Shown here: in pieces, positions 1 through 6,626 of the stretch
How the letters are laid out: each line of letters opens with the position of its first letter
Position numbering within the stretch: position 1 is the stretch's first letter
NCBI GenBank assembly: GCA_023415515.1
Contig: JAEZKH010000466.1
Span: forward strand, 1 to 12,157
Origin: Actinomycetes bacterium
GTDB lineage: Bacteria > Actinomycetota > Actinomycetes > Mycobacteriales > Mycobacteriaceae
Reading direction: 5' to 3'
Length of the DNA stretch: 12,157 nucleotides
The notes under the pieces: generated by a model
Databases searched by the model: none
What the model was told of the DNA's origin: nothing
What the model saw: only the letters and a program-made list of their open reading frames with translations
Made by a program: the position numbers and the translations under genes

Positions 1-2
1 TC

Positions 3-284
3 TACCCGCAGGAAGCCGAGAACATGTTGGTCACCCATCCGCGGGTGATGGACGCCGCGGTCTTCGGCATCCCCGACGACGAGATGGGCCAAAGCGTCAA
101 GGGCGTGGTGCAGACCGTCGACCCCGCCGACGCCAGCGACGAGTTCGCCGTCGAGTTGCTCGCATGGCTGCGGGACCGCCTGGCCCATTACAAGTGCCCG
201 CGCTCGATCTCCTTCGAGACGCAACTGCCCCGCACCGACACCGGAAAGCTCTACAAGCAGGAACTGATCGCGAAGTACTCATAG
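3..284 (+). CDS. Acyl-CoA synthetase / AMP-binding (FadD-type) protein, C-terminal end only
   Basis: The gene enters from the left edge; the first complete codon is at position 3 and 93 codons remain before TAG. The visible part starts YPQEAENMLVTHPRV, the hinge-proximal motif of the ANL (acyl/aryl-CoA synthetase) superfamily. It continues through VFGIPDDEMGQSVKGVV and ends with PRTDTGKLYKQEL, the A10 motif, whose lysine (GKLYK) contacts the adenylate. Such enzymes activate a carboxylic or fatty acid with ATP and load it onto CoA. The adenylation core and substrate pocket lie outside the window, so the substrate cannot be told. A MaoC-like gene begins only 7 bp downstream on the same strand, which suggests co-transcription in acyl-CoA metabolism. 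Confidence 0.9.
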   Translation, partial: YPQEAENMLVTHPRVMDAAVFGIPDDEMGQSVKGVVQTVDPADASDEFAVELLAWLRDRLAHYKCPRSISFETQLPRTDTGKLYKQELIAKYS

Positions 285-291
285 GGCAAGA

Positions 292-1302
292 TTGCCAACC
301 GTGACGATGCGCGGTCATGAGCCAGGAGGGCCCTACTTCGACGATCTCGAGGTCGGGCAGGTGTTCGACTGGGCGCCGTCGATGACGTTGACGTCGGGCG
401 CGGCGGCCGTTCACCAGTCGATCGTCGGTGACCGGCTGCGGCTGGCGCTCGATGCCGACCTCGCCGCCGCGGTCACGGGTTCGACGGCGGCACTGGCCCA
501 TCCGCAACTGGTCTGCGATGTCGCCATCGGACAGACGACGCTGGTCACGCAGCGGGTGAAGGCCAACCTCTTCTACCGCGGGCTGTCCTTTCACCGCTTT
601 CCCGTCGTCGGCGACACCCTGTTCACACGGACCGAGGTCGTCGCGCTCAAGCAGAACTCGGCCAAGCCGGGCAGGGCGGCCACCGGGCTCGCTGCGATGC
701 GGATGACGACCATCGACCAGATCGGCAGGCTGGTGCTCGACTTCCACCGCTGCGCGATGCTGCCGCTGCGCGACGGCACCGCCGACACCGGCCGCGCCGA
801 CGACATGTCCACGATCGGCACAGCACCGGCGCCGGTGCCCGATCCGACCGCGGGCTGGGACCCCGAGGTGTTCCGCGCGAAGGTTCCCGGCAGCCACTTC
901 GATGCCGGCCCTGCGGGTTCGGTGCTGCACAGCACCGCCGATGTCGTCAGTAGCGCACCCGAGCTGGCTCGGCTGACGCTGAACATCGCTGCCACGCATC
1001 ATGATTCGCGTGCCGGCGGCAGGCGCCTGGTTTATGGCGGGCACACCATCGGCCTGGCCTTCGCGCAGGTTTCACGGCTGCTGCCCAACATCGCGACGGT
1101 GCTGGGATGGCAGTCGTGCGATCACACCGGCCCGGTCTTCGAGGGCGACACGCTCTACAGCGAACTGCACGTCGAGGGTGCCGTCCGACTGCCCGACAAT
1201 CGCGGCGGCGTCCTGAAACTGCGCTCGCTGGTCTACGCGGTCGGCGAGACCGCCGACGACCGTCAGGTGCTGGATTGGCGCTTCACCGTGCTGCACTTCT
1301 GA
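292..1302 (+). CDS. Double-hotdog MaoC-like (acyl-CoA hydratase family) protein
   Basis: 336 aa from a TTG start. The N-terminal hotdog begins near GPYFDDLEVGQVF and includes ANLFYRGLSFHRFPVVGDTL. The second hotdog carries RRLVYGGHTIGLAFAQVSRL and PVFEGDTLYSELHV. Length and motifs resemble M. tuberculosis Rv0216 and, more distantly, mesaconyl-CoA hydratases, so it probably binds an acyl-CoA. The usual R-hydratase motif D-x-N-P-x-H is not intact: the matching stretch in the second half reads TLNIAATHHD, with Thr where the Asp would be and the His shifted, so hydratase activity is doubtful. The start is uncertain: AGGG at 283-286 lies 5 nt before TTG 292, but GTG 301 and ATG 307 are in frame. 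It follows the acyl-CoA synthetase gene by 7 bp, so the two are probably one operon. The 26 bp from the stop codon to the IS110 core are the ancestral flank. Confidence 0.85.
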   Translation: MPTVTMRGHEPGGPYFDDLEVGQVFDWAPSMTLTSGAAAVHQSIVGDRLRLALDADLAAAVTGSTAALAHPQLVCDVAIGQTTLVTQRVKANLFYRGLSFHRFPVVGDTLFTRTEVVALKQNSAKPGRAATGLAAMRMTTIDQIGRLVLDFHRCAMLPLRDGTADTGRADDMSTIGTAPAPVPDPTAGWDPEVFRAKVPGSHFDAGPAGSVLHSTADVVSSAPELARLTLNIAATHHDSRAGGRRLVYGGHTIGLAFAQVSRLLPNIATVLGWQSCDHTGPVFEGDTLYSELHVEGAVRLPDNRGGVLKLRSLVYAVGETADDRQVLDWRFTVLHF

Positions 1303-1326
1303 CCACGCGCCATTCCCGCGACCAAT

Positions 1327-1328
1327 AG
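1327..1328 (-). repeat. Right-hand CT core of the IS110 insertion (direct repeat partner at 2653-2654)
   Basis: Plus-strand AG (minus CT) immediately follows the right end ATAGGAG. Its partner is plus AG at 2653-2654. A 2-bp core shared by donor and target is the expected footprint of IS110 recombination. Both copies are predicted to be contacted by the bridge-RNA guides. Confidence 0.75.
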
Positions 1329-1334
1329 CTCCTA

Positions 1335-1340
1335 TGTCAA
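1335..1340 (-). promoter_or_regulatory. Outward-facing consensus -35 box (TTGACA) at the IS110 right end
   Basis: The minus strand reads TTGACA, a perfect -35 hexamer, and it overlaps the TGA stop codon of the transposase. In the inserted element it points out toward the MaoC gene, antisense to it. When right and left ends join in a circular intermediate, it would lie 16-17 nt upstream of GTCTTT/TCTTTG in the left end, just before the 5' hairpin of the predicted bridge RNA. The -10 match is poor, so promoter activity is inferred rather than shown. Confidence 0.4.
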
Positions 1341-2392
1341 GCGGCGGCTGTTTGTAGTGGTTTTTGGCGGGTGTTGTGGTCGGCGAGGAGGGCGCGGTAA
1401 ACGGCTCGGGCGATCCGACGTTTGATGCAGCGTCGTGCTGCGGCCTTTGTTTTGCCCTCGGTGGTCAGCCGGAGGTAGGAGGCGTGGCCGGCTGTGTCGG
1501 GCATGCGGATTTGGGTAAGGGCGATGCGGTGAATGGCGGTGTTGAGTTGGCGGTTGCCTGAGCGGCTCAATCGCATTTGTCCGGCGGTGTTGCCCGACCA
1601 CACCGGAATGGGAGCGACGCCGGCGTGGCAGGCGAAGGCTGCTTCGCTTTTGAACCGGGCGACACCGGCGGCTTCACCGACGAGCTTGGCCGCGGTGAGT
1701 TCGGCGCAGCCGGGAATGGCCAGCAGCGACGCGGCGACCTCACGGACACGCTCACCGATACGCCGGGTCAGGGTGGCGATCTCGCCGCACAGTCGGATGA
1801 CGTCGGCCAGTTCGGCGCGGGCGAGCTCGGCCACTAGCCCCGGCACCGACTGCAGCCAGGCGCCCAGCGCCTGCTGGTGCACAACGGCGCTCAGTTTGCG
1901 TGGCGCCGGTTCGCGGCCGGGCTCGAGTTCGTGAACGTTCCAGCGCAGCCGGTTGATCGCCGAGGTCCGTTGAGCGACAAGCACAGCACGGCGATCGGTG
2001 AGCAACTTCAACTCCCGTGACACCTCGTCGTGGGAGGCCACCTGCAGGTCGGGCTCACGCAGCACAGCCCGAGCCACCGCCTCGGCGTCGATAGGGTCAG
2101 ACTTGCCTCGGGTGCGCGCCGACTTACGGGTGGCAGCCATCAACTTTGTCGGAACCCGCACCACGGCCTGGTCGGCGTCGAGCAGATCGCGCTCCAGCCG
2201 CGCCGACATGTTGCGGCAGTCCTCGATACCCCATCGCAACTCGGTGCCGAACCGGTCACGGGCCCAGATCACCGCCGCCCGATGGCCTTCGGTCGTCGCC
2301 TTGACGGTCTTCTCACCGAGCTTGCGGCCGACCTCGTCGACCGCGACAAACGTGTGACTGCGCTTGTGTACATCGGCTCCAACAACAACCAT
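1337..2392 (-). CDS. IS110-family transposase (DEDD recombinase)
   Basis: 351 aa from ATG 2392. The start is chosen because GAAGGAGG lies 8 nt upstream and MVVVGADVHK is the normal IS110 N-terminus; 20 codons further upstream are open but fall in the non-coding end. The RuvC-like domain carries the DEDD tetrad: Asp7 (GADVHK), Glu57 (WGIEDC), Asp99 and Asp102 (SDPIDAEAVARA). A coiled linker follows around residues 120-215. The C-terminal Tnp domain has the helix-hairpin-helix-like LLAIPGCAELTAAKLVGE and then APIPVWSGNTAG; Ser266 in WSG is the likely nucleophile. All catalytic residues and the full length are present, so it looks active. In this family the protein works with a bridge RNA made from the element's own non-coding end. 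Confidence 0.95.
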   Translation of the reverse strand: MVVVGADVHKRSHTFVAVDEVGRKLGEKTVKATTEGHRAAVIWARDRFGTELRWGIEDCRNMSARLERDLLDADQAVVRVPTKLMAATRKSARTRGKSDPIDAEAVARAVLREPDLQVASHDEVSRELKLLTDRRAVLVAQRTSAINRLRWNVHELEPGREPAPRKLSAVVHQQALGAWLQSVPGLVAELARAELADVIRLCGEIATLTRRIGERVREVAASLLAIPGCAELTAAKLVGEAAGVARFKSEAAFACHAGVAPIPVWSGNTAGQMRLSRSGNRQLNTAIHRIALTQIRMPDTAGHASYLRLTTEGKTKAAARRCIKRRIARAVYRALLADHNTRQKPLQTAAA

Positions 2393-2408
2393 GGAGGTTG
2401 CCTCCTTC
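2393..2408 (-). promoter_or_regulatory. Transposase ribosome-binding site inside a small hairpin
   Basis: On the minus strand GAAGGAGG precedes ATG 2392 with an 8-nt gap. The GGAGG core (2401-2405) is followed by CAA and then CCTCC (2393-2397), giving a perfect 5-bp stem with a 3-nt loop directly abutting the start codon. The Shine-Dalgarno sequence could therefore be masked in the mRNA, a common way for insertion sequences to keep transposase low. The pairing is visible; the regulatory role is inferred. Confidence 0.55.
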
Positions 2409-2432
2409 ACTCGTGGATGAGGTGTTGAGGTT

Positions 2433-2640
2433 GGACCGGCCGGTTGACACATCTCAGTCGGGGCGATGCCACGCTCCTATCAAGTCACGCCGGTCGGTCC
2501 GTCTCACCCGATGCCGGCACTACTGCTCCAAGCCAACCCGAAAGGCGACAGACGCAAAGGGAGCCAAACACCAGGGTGAAACGGAACCAACCACCGCACT
2601 ACGACCCCATCAGGCAGACACGCCGTAACCCGGCACCCAA
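2433..2640 (-). ncRNA. Predicted IS110 bridge RNA with target- and donor-binding loops
   Basis: About 205 nt, transcribed on the minus strand; exact ends are estimates. In 5'-3' order: a hairpin GCCG-GGTTA-CGGC (2634-2622). Then the target-binding loop, closed by TCACCC (2579-2574) with GGGTGA (2509-2504). It contains TTTGCGTCT (2558-2550), identical to the left flank including the core (2661-2653), and CAGTAG (2525-2520), which pairs with the right flank CTATTG (1328-1323) with one G-T wobble. Then the donor-binding loop, closed by GGACCGACCGG (2500-2490) with CCGGCCGGTCC (2443-2433), 10 pairs and one mismatch. It contains ATAGGAGC (2480-2473), identical to the right end (1335-1328), and ACTGAG (2458-2453), which pairs perfectly with the left end CTCAGT (2654-2649). 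Four guides agreeing on one CT core is the layout described for IS621. One base of the core (T) is not matched in the left donor guide. Confidence 0.78.
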
Positions 2641-2652
2641 AGACTCACACTG

Positions 2653-2700
2653 AGACGCAAATGCCCGCAAAACGCCAGGCGGAAGCGGGCGGTTGCGTCT
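2653..2700 (-). terminator. Long hairpin downstream of cysA, likely operon terminator and IS110 target
   Basis: AGACGCAA (2653-2660) pairs perfectly with TTGCGTCT (2693-2700), and inside it GCCCGC (2663-2668) pairs with GCGGGC (2685-2690). The loop contains a further CGCC-A-GGCG. The structure starts 16 nt after the cysA stop codon, where a Rho-independent terminator would sit. No real U-tract follows, which is common in mycobacteria, and the symmetry would let it act on both strands. The last two bases of the arm on the cysA strand (CT) are the IS110 core, so the arm stayed intact after insertion. Confidence 0.7.
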
Positions 2701-2716
2701 GCTCGCCGGAGAAACG

Positions 2717-3754
2717 TCAGGCCTTGGTCGTCAGCGCCTCGACCACGTCGGTGCCGCCGGGCAGCGTGGGCACCCTGGTCGCGCGGACGTATACGGTGTC
2801 GCCTTCTTTCAAAGCGAGTGCTTCGGCGTCGCCGCGGGTGATCTGCGCGGTGAACGGCGTGCTGTTCGATGCGGCGGTGAGCTCGACGCGAACCTCGAAG
2901 CCCAGCATGACGATTCGGTCGATCGTTGCCTTGAGGACACCCGTGGCCTGTATGGAGTCGTCGGTGGTCGCGATCGCCATGTCGGGGGTGCGGCCCACGC
3001 GAATGTCGTGCGGCCGCACAAGTGTCCCGTTCAACGAGGACACCGCACCGAGGAACGACATCACAAACGCGTTGGCCGGGGTGTCGTAGACATCGGTCGG
3101 GGATCCGACCTGCTCGATGCGGCCCTTGTTGAGCACCGCGATCCGATCGGCCACGTCGAGCGCCTCAGCCTGGTCATGGGTGACGAGCACGGTGGTGACG
3201 TGGACCTCGTCGTGCAACCGCCGCAGCCATGCGCGCAGATCCTCGCGCACCTTCGCGTCGAGCGCGCCGAACGGTTCGTCGAGCAACAGCACCTGGGGAT
3301 CGACGGCGAGTGCGCGCGCCAGCGCCATGCGCTGCCGCTGGCCGCCGGACAACTGGTTCGGGTAGCGGGTCTGAAATCCGGCCAGGCCCACGACTTCGAG
3401 AAGGTTGTCGACCTTCTCCTTGATCTCGGCCTTGGGCCGTTTCCGGATCCGCAGACCGAACCCGACGTTGTCGCGAACCGTCAGGTGCTTGAACGCCGCG
3501 TAGTGCTGGAACACGAAGCCGATCCCCCGCTGCTGCGGAGGGACCCGGGTGACGTCGCGGCCGTTGATGGTGATGGTTCCGGTGTCGGGCTGGTCGAGGC
3601 CTGCGATCGCGCGCAGCAGCGTCGACTTGCCCGAACCGCTCGGCCCCAACAGTGCGGTCAGCGAACCCGACGGTACGTCGAAGTCGACATTGTCCAGTGC
3701 AGCGAAGTCGCCGTAGTGTTTGTTGGCGCCCCGCACGGTGATCGCGGTGGTCAT
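2717..3754 (-). CDS. cysA: Sulfate/thiosulfate ABC transporter, ATP-binding subunit CysA
   Basis: 345 aa; the cytoplasmic ATPase that drives sulfate and thiosulfate import through CysT/CysW. Walker A GPSGSGKST is at residues 37-45, Q-loop VFQH at 81-84, signature LSGGQRQR at 135-142, Walker B VLLLDE at 155-160, D-loop ALDA at 164-167 and the switch His at 193 (VTHDQAEALDVADR). The C-terminal ~110 residues form the TOBE-like regulatory region (VRPHDIRVGR, GFEVRVELT). Length is normal for CysA. ATG 3754 is preceded by AAGGAG about 8 nt upstream and lies 27 bp after the cysW stop codon. It is the last gene of the operon and is followed by a long hairpin. Closest remembered homologue: Rv2397c. 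Confidence 0.95.
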   Translation of the reverse strand: MTTAITVRGANKHYGDFAALDNVDFDVPSGSLTALLGPSGSGKSTLLRAIAGLDQPDTGTITINGRDVTRVPPQQRGIGFVFQHYAAFKHLTVRDNVGFGLRIRKRPKAEIKEKVDNLLEVVGLAGFQTRYPNQLSGGQRQRMALARALAVDPQVLLLDEPFGALDAKVREDLRAWLRRLHDEVHVTTVLVTHDQAEALDVADRIAVLNKGRIEQVGSPTDVYDTPANAFVMSFLGAVSSLNGTLVRPHDIRVGRTPDMAIATTDDSIQATGVLKATIDRIVMLGFEVRVELTAASNSTPFTAQITRGDAEALALKEGDTVYVRATRVPTLPGGTDVVEALTTKA

Positions 3755-3781
3755 GTCAATGTCTCCTTGGTCTGCGTGGAC

Positions 3782-4594
3782 CTATTTGCTTTGCTTGGCA
3801 CGACGGGCGTCGAGGATGACCTGCGCGATCAGCACGATCACCGCGACGGTCATCAGCAGCGTCGACACGGCGTACGCGCCGTACTCCGCGCCCCGGTTGT
3901 ACCGGTCGGCCACCAACAGTGTCAGGGTCTGCGACTTGCCAGGCAGGTTGGACGACACCATGATCACCGCGCCGAACTCGCCGAGCGTGCGCGCTACGGT
4001 CAGCACGACTCCGTAGGTCAACCCCCACCGGATGGACGGCAGCGTGATCCGCCAAAACGTCTGCCACCAGTCAGAACCCAGCGTCGCGGCGGCTTCCTCC
4101 TGATCGGTACCGAGTTCGTGCAGAACCGGTTCGACCTCACGGATGACGAACGGCACCGTGACGAAGATGCTCGCGAGCACGATGCCGGGGAAGCCGAAGA
4201 TGATCTTCAGGCCGAAGTCGTTCTCCACGAAGCCGAGAAAGCCGGCGGAGCCCCACAGCAGGATCAGAGCCACACCGACCACCACCGGCGACACCGCGAA
4301 CGGCAGGTCGATCATCGCCTGCAGCGCGCCTTTGCCGCGGAAACGGGTGCGCGCCAGCACCAGTGCGGTCGGCACACCGAAGATGACGTTGAGCGGGACC
4401 ACGATCGCCACCACCAGAAGTGACAGCTGCAGGGCCGAAATCGCGGCGGGCGTGGTGATCGACTCGACGAACGCGCCAACCCCGGGCTGGAACGTGCGGA
4501 ACAGGATCAAGCCGACCGGAACGATCAGCAGAAGGAACAGATACGCCAGCGCGATGTACCGCAGCAGGTACCGGACTCCGCGGGAGAGGATCAC
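3782..4594 (-). CDS. cysW: Sulfate ABC transporter permease CysW
   Basis: 270 aa from GTG 4594. This start overlaps the cysT stop codon by 4 nt (GTGA) and has GGGAGGAG about 9 nt upstream. The reading frame is open for 47 more codons, but those lie inside cysT and are not membrane-like. Six hydrophobic segments are visible, from YIALAYLFLLLIVPVGLIL to LLMTVAVIVLIAQVIL. The cytoplasmic EAA loop reads EEAAATLGSDWWQTFWRITLP and docks onto CysA. GEFGAVIMVSSNLPGKSQT is typical of sulfate/molybdate permeases. It pairs with CysT to form the channel in the inner membrane. The overlap implies translational coupling. Confidence 0.93.
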   Translation of the reverse strand: MILSRGVRYLLRYIALAYLFLLLIVPVGLILFRTFQPGVGAFVESITTPAAISALQLSLLVVAIVVPLNVIFGVPTALVLARTRFRGKGALQAMIDLPFAVSPVVVGVALILLWGSAGFLGFVENDFGLKIIFGFPGIVLASIFVTVPFVIREVEPVLHELGTDQEEAAATLGSDWWQTFWRITLPSIRWGLTYGVVLTVARTLGEFGAVIMVSSNLPGKSQTLTLLVADRYNRGAEYGAYAVSTLLMTVAVIVLIAQVILDARRAKQSK

Positions 4595-5481
4595 TGTGCG
4601 AGCTCCTCCCGTCTGGCGGCGCGCGAACCGATGCTGCGCAGGATGAACAGCACTATGAACGAGATGGCCAGCAGGACAATGGAGATCGCCGCCGCACCCG
4701 TGCGGTCGTCGTTTTCGATCAGGGTCCGGATCCACTGCGAGGAGACCTCGGTTTCGCCGGGGACCGCACCACCGATCAGCACCACCGAACCGTATTCACC
4801 GATCGCGCGGGAAAACGCCAGCCCCGCACCGGAAAGCAGAGACGGCAGCAGCGCGGGCAGGATGACGAGGGTGAAGATGGTTCGGTTGTTCGCCCCGAGC
4901 GACGCAGCGGCCTCCTCGACCTCGCGGTCCAGTTCCAAGAGCACCGGCTGTACCGAGCGGACGACGAAGGGCAACGTGACGAACAGCAACGCGATGCCCA
5001 CGCCCCACTTCGTGTGTTGCAGATGGATGCCGACGGGGCTGCTGGGTCCGTAGAGCGCAAGCATCACCAGGCTCGCCACGATCGTCGGCAACGCGAACGG
5101 CAGGTCGATGATCGCGTCGACCAACCTCTTGCCGGGAAACTCGTCTCGCGTCAGGACCCAGGCCACCAGCAAGCCGAAGACCAGGTTGATCAACGCGACC
5201 GAGAACGAGATCGTCAACGTCACCCGGAACGACGCGATCGCGGCGTTCGACGTGACCGCTGTCCAGAACTCCTCCCAGCCACCGCCCGCGGACTGCCACA
5301 CGATCGCGGCCAGCGGCAGCAGCACGATGACCGAGAGCCACGTCGTCGCGACACCGACCCGCAACGACGTGCTCCCGTAACGGCTCTTGAAGAAGCCGCG
5401 GGGCGGCCCTGCCTCACCGTCACCGGTGAAGCCGGGCTCCTCTCCCCTCGTTTCGGATACGGGTCCGACGCGAGCTGTCAT
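4591..5481 (-). CDS. cysT: Sulfate ABC transporter permease CysT (CysU)
   Basis: 296 aa from ATG 5481, which overlaps the subI stop codon by 4 nt (ATGA). Earlier in-frame codons are within subI and were discarded. A short charged, Gly/Pro-rich N-terminus of about 35 residues precedes the first membrane segment (TTWLSVIVLLPLAAIVW); about six segments follow. The EAA loop is EEAAASLGANNRTIFTLVILP, and GEYGSVVLIGGAVPGETEVSSQWI marks the CysT rather than the CysW subgroup. It forms the heterodimeric sulfate channel with CysW. The gene lies between the binding protein and CysW in an uninterrupted, coupled operon. Confidence 0.93.
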   Translation of the reverse strand: MTARVGPVSETRGEEPGFTGDGEAGPPRGFFKSRYGSTSLRVGVATTWLSVIVLLPLAAIVWQSAGGGWEEFWTAVTSNAAIASFRVTLTISFSVALINLVFGLLVAWVLTRDEFPGKRLVDAIIDLPFALPTIVASLVMLALYGPSSPVGIHLQHTKWGVGIALLFVTLPFVVRSVQPVLLELDREVEEAAASLGANNRTIFTLVILPALLPSLLSGAGLAFSRAIGEYGSVVLIGGAVPGETEVSSQWIRTLIENDDRTGAAAISIVLLAISFIVLFILRSIGSRAARREELAQ

Positions 5482-6506
5482 CCAGTGGCCTGCTTGTAGA
5501 TCTTGGTGATCGTGCCGTTGTCCTTGTCGAACAGCTTGGGATCGACCTCGCTCCAGCCGCCGAGGTCGGCGATGGTCCACAGCTTCTCCGGCGTCGGGAA
5601 GTCGGTCGCGAAGTCCTCGGCGACGGACGGGTCGACGGGGCGGAAGCCGGCCTGCGCCCAGATCTTCTGTCCTTCAGGGGTGTAGAGGAAGTTTTTCAGC
5701 GCGGTTGCCTGCTCCTGGTGGGTGCTCGAGGTGACCACAGCGACGGGATTCTCGATCTTGAACGTCTGCGGCGGGTTGATGTGTTCGACGGGCTTGCCCT
5801 GCCGCTCGACGTTGATCGCCTCGTTCTCGTAGCTGAGCAGGACGTCACCGGTGCCCTGCAGGAACACGTCGGTGGCTTCCCGGCCGGAGCCCGGCCTGGT
5901 CTTGACGTGCTCGGTGACCAGCTTGTTGACGTAGTCGATGCCTGCCTGGTCGTCCGTGCCGCCGTTGCTCTTGGCGGCGTACGGGGCCAGCAGGTTCCAC
6001 TTGGCCGAACCTGAACTCAGCGGGCTCGGCGTGACCACTTCAAGGCCGGGCTGCAGCAGGTCGTCCCAGTCCTTGATGTTCTTCGGGTTGCCCTGGCGAA
6101 CAACCAGTGACACCACCGAGCCGAACGGGATGCCCCTGGTGGCGTCGGCGTTCCAGTCCTTGGCGACCTTGTCGGCTTTGACCAACCGGGTGATGTCCGG
6201 CTCGACGGAGAAGTTGACGATGTCGGCTGGCTTGCCGTCGACGACAGCGCGCGACTGGTCACCCGAGGCGCCATAGGACGTGGTGACGGCCACACCCTTG
6301 CCTTCTTCGGTGGCCGCGAAGGCCGGGATGATCTTGCTCCAGCCGGGTTCGGGGACGGCGTAGGCGACCAGGGTCAGTGTGGTGTCGGCCCCGGCCGCTT
6401 GATCGCCGCCGCCCGCGACGTCACTGGAACCGCCGCCGCACGCGGCGAGCACCGACACGGTGGTGGCGAGCACGGCGGCGTGAAGCCAGGGTTTGCGGAT
6501 GTTCAT
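5478..6506 (-). CDS. subI: Sulfate-binding lipoprotein SubI
   Basis: 342 aa. A lipoprotein signal peptide with lipobox Leu20-Ala-Ala-Cys23 is followed by a Gly/Ser/Asp linker, so the mature protein should be anchored outside the membrane. The periplasmic-binding fold of the sulfate/thiosulfate class is shown by TTSYGASGDQSRAVVDGKPADIVNFS, the anion-binding stretch SPLSSGSAKWNLLAPYAA and GTGDVLLSYENEAI. It captures sulfate for CysT/CysW/CysA. ATG 6506 has GGAAAGG 6-7 nt upstream. A 120-nt untranslated segment separates it from the poly-cysteine leader peptide, so expression probably depends on cysteine supply. Closest remembered homologue: Rv2400c. Confidence 0.95.
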   Translation of the reverse strand: MNIRKPWLHAAVLATTVSVLAACGGGSSDVAGGGDQAAGADTTLTLVAYAVPEPGWSKIIPAFAATEEGKGVAVTTSYGASGDQSRAVVDGKPADIVNFSVEPDITRLVKADKVAKDWNADATRGIPFGSVVSLVVRQGNPKNIKDWDDLLQPGLEVVTPSPLSSGSAKWNLLAPYAAKSNGGTDDQAGIDYVNKLVTEHVKTRPGSGREATDVFLQGTGDVLLSYENEAINVERQGKPVEHINPPQTFKIENPVAVVTSSTHQEQATALKNFLYTPEGQKIWAQAGFRPVDPSVAEDFATDFPTPEKLWTIADLGGWSEVDPKLFDKDNGTITKIYKQATG

Positions 6507-6512
6507 TGATGA

Positions 6513-6561
6513 CCTTTCCTTGCGTTGCGGGACGAATGGACGGGTCCGTCACGCGGCAAGG
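6513..6561 (-). promoter_or_regulatory. Candidate attenuator structure over the subI ribosome-binding site
   Basis: On the minus strand CCTTGC (6561-6556) is perfectly complementary to GCAAGG (6523-6518), which runs into the subI Shine-Dalgarno GGAAAGG. A nested hairpin GACG-GACC-CGTC (6550-6539) lies between the arms. Such a fold would hide the ribosome-binding site, and ribosome behaviour on the upstream Cys codons could open or close it. The complementarity is visible; the switch is inference without energy calculation. Confidence 0.4.
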
Positions 6562-6626
6562 CGAAGGATCAGTACTCGGGCACAGGGACAGCCGCTACCG
6601 ACACCGAACCGCGGACGGGGGTGACT

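Larger units (their letters stand above)
1329..2654 (-). mobile_element. Complete IS110-family insertion sequence, CT core, 1326 bp
   Basis: Boundaries were derived from the guide segments of the predicted bridge RNA. On the minus strand the left end begins CTCAGTGTGAG (core CT at plus 2654-2653) and the right end finishes ATAGGAG before a second CT core (plus 1328-1327). The transposase gene fills most of the element. About 260 bp of non-coding DNA precede it and only 8 bp follow its stop codon, the arrangement known for the IS110 group (as in IS621). There are no long terminal inverted repeats and no target duplication beyond the 2-bp core. Removing the element restores an empty site reading, on the minus strand, TTTGCGT-CT-ATTGGTCG. 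It sits between the MaoC gene and the hairpin behind cysA, and its coding gene points the same way as the cys operon. Confidence 0.85.

Noticed and set aside
97..1044. 315-aa open frame on the minus strand.
   Set aside because: Antisense to the acyl-CoA synthetase and MaoC-like genes, Arg-rich composition with no domain; a shadow frame.
1328..2480. GCTCCTAT at 1328-1335 and 2473-2480 as an 8-bp target-site duplication bounding a shorter IS.
   Set aside because: IS110 elements do not make such duplications, and this boundary would leave only about 80 bp of non-coding DNA. The copy at 2473 is better explained as the left donor guide of the bridge RNA.
2693..4423. 576-aa open frame on the plus strand.
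   Set aside because: It is antisense to cysA and cysW, is His/Arg/Asp-rich as expected of a high-GC shadow frame, and has no family motifs.
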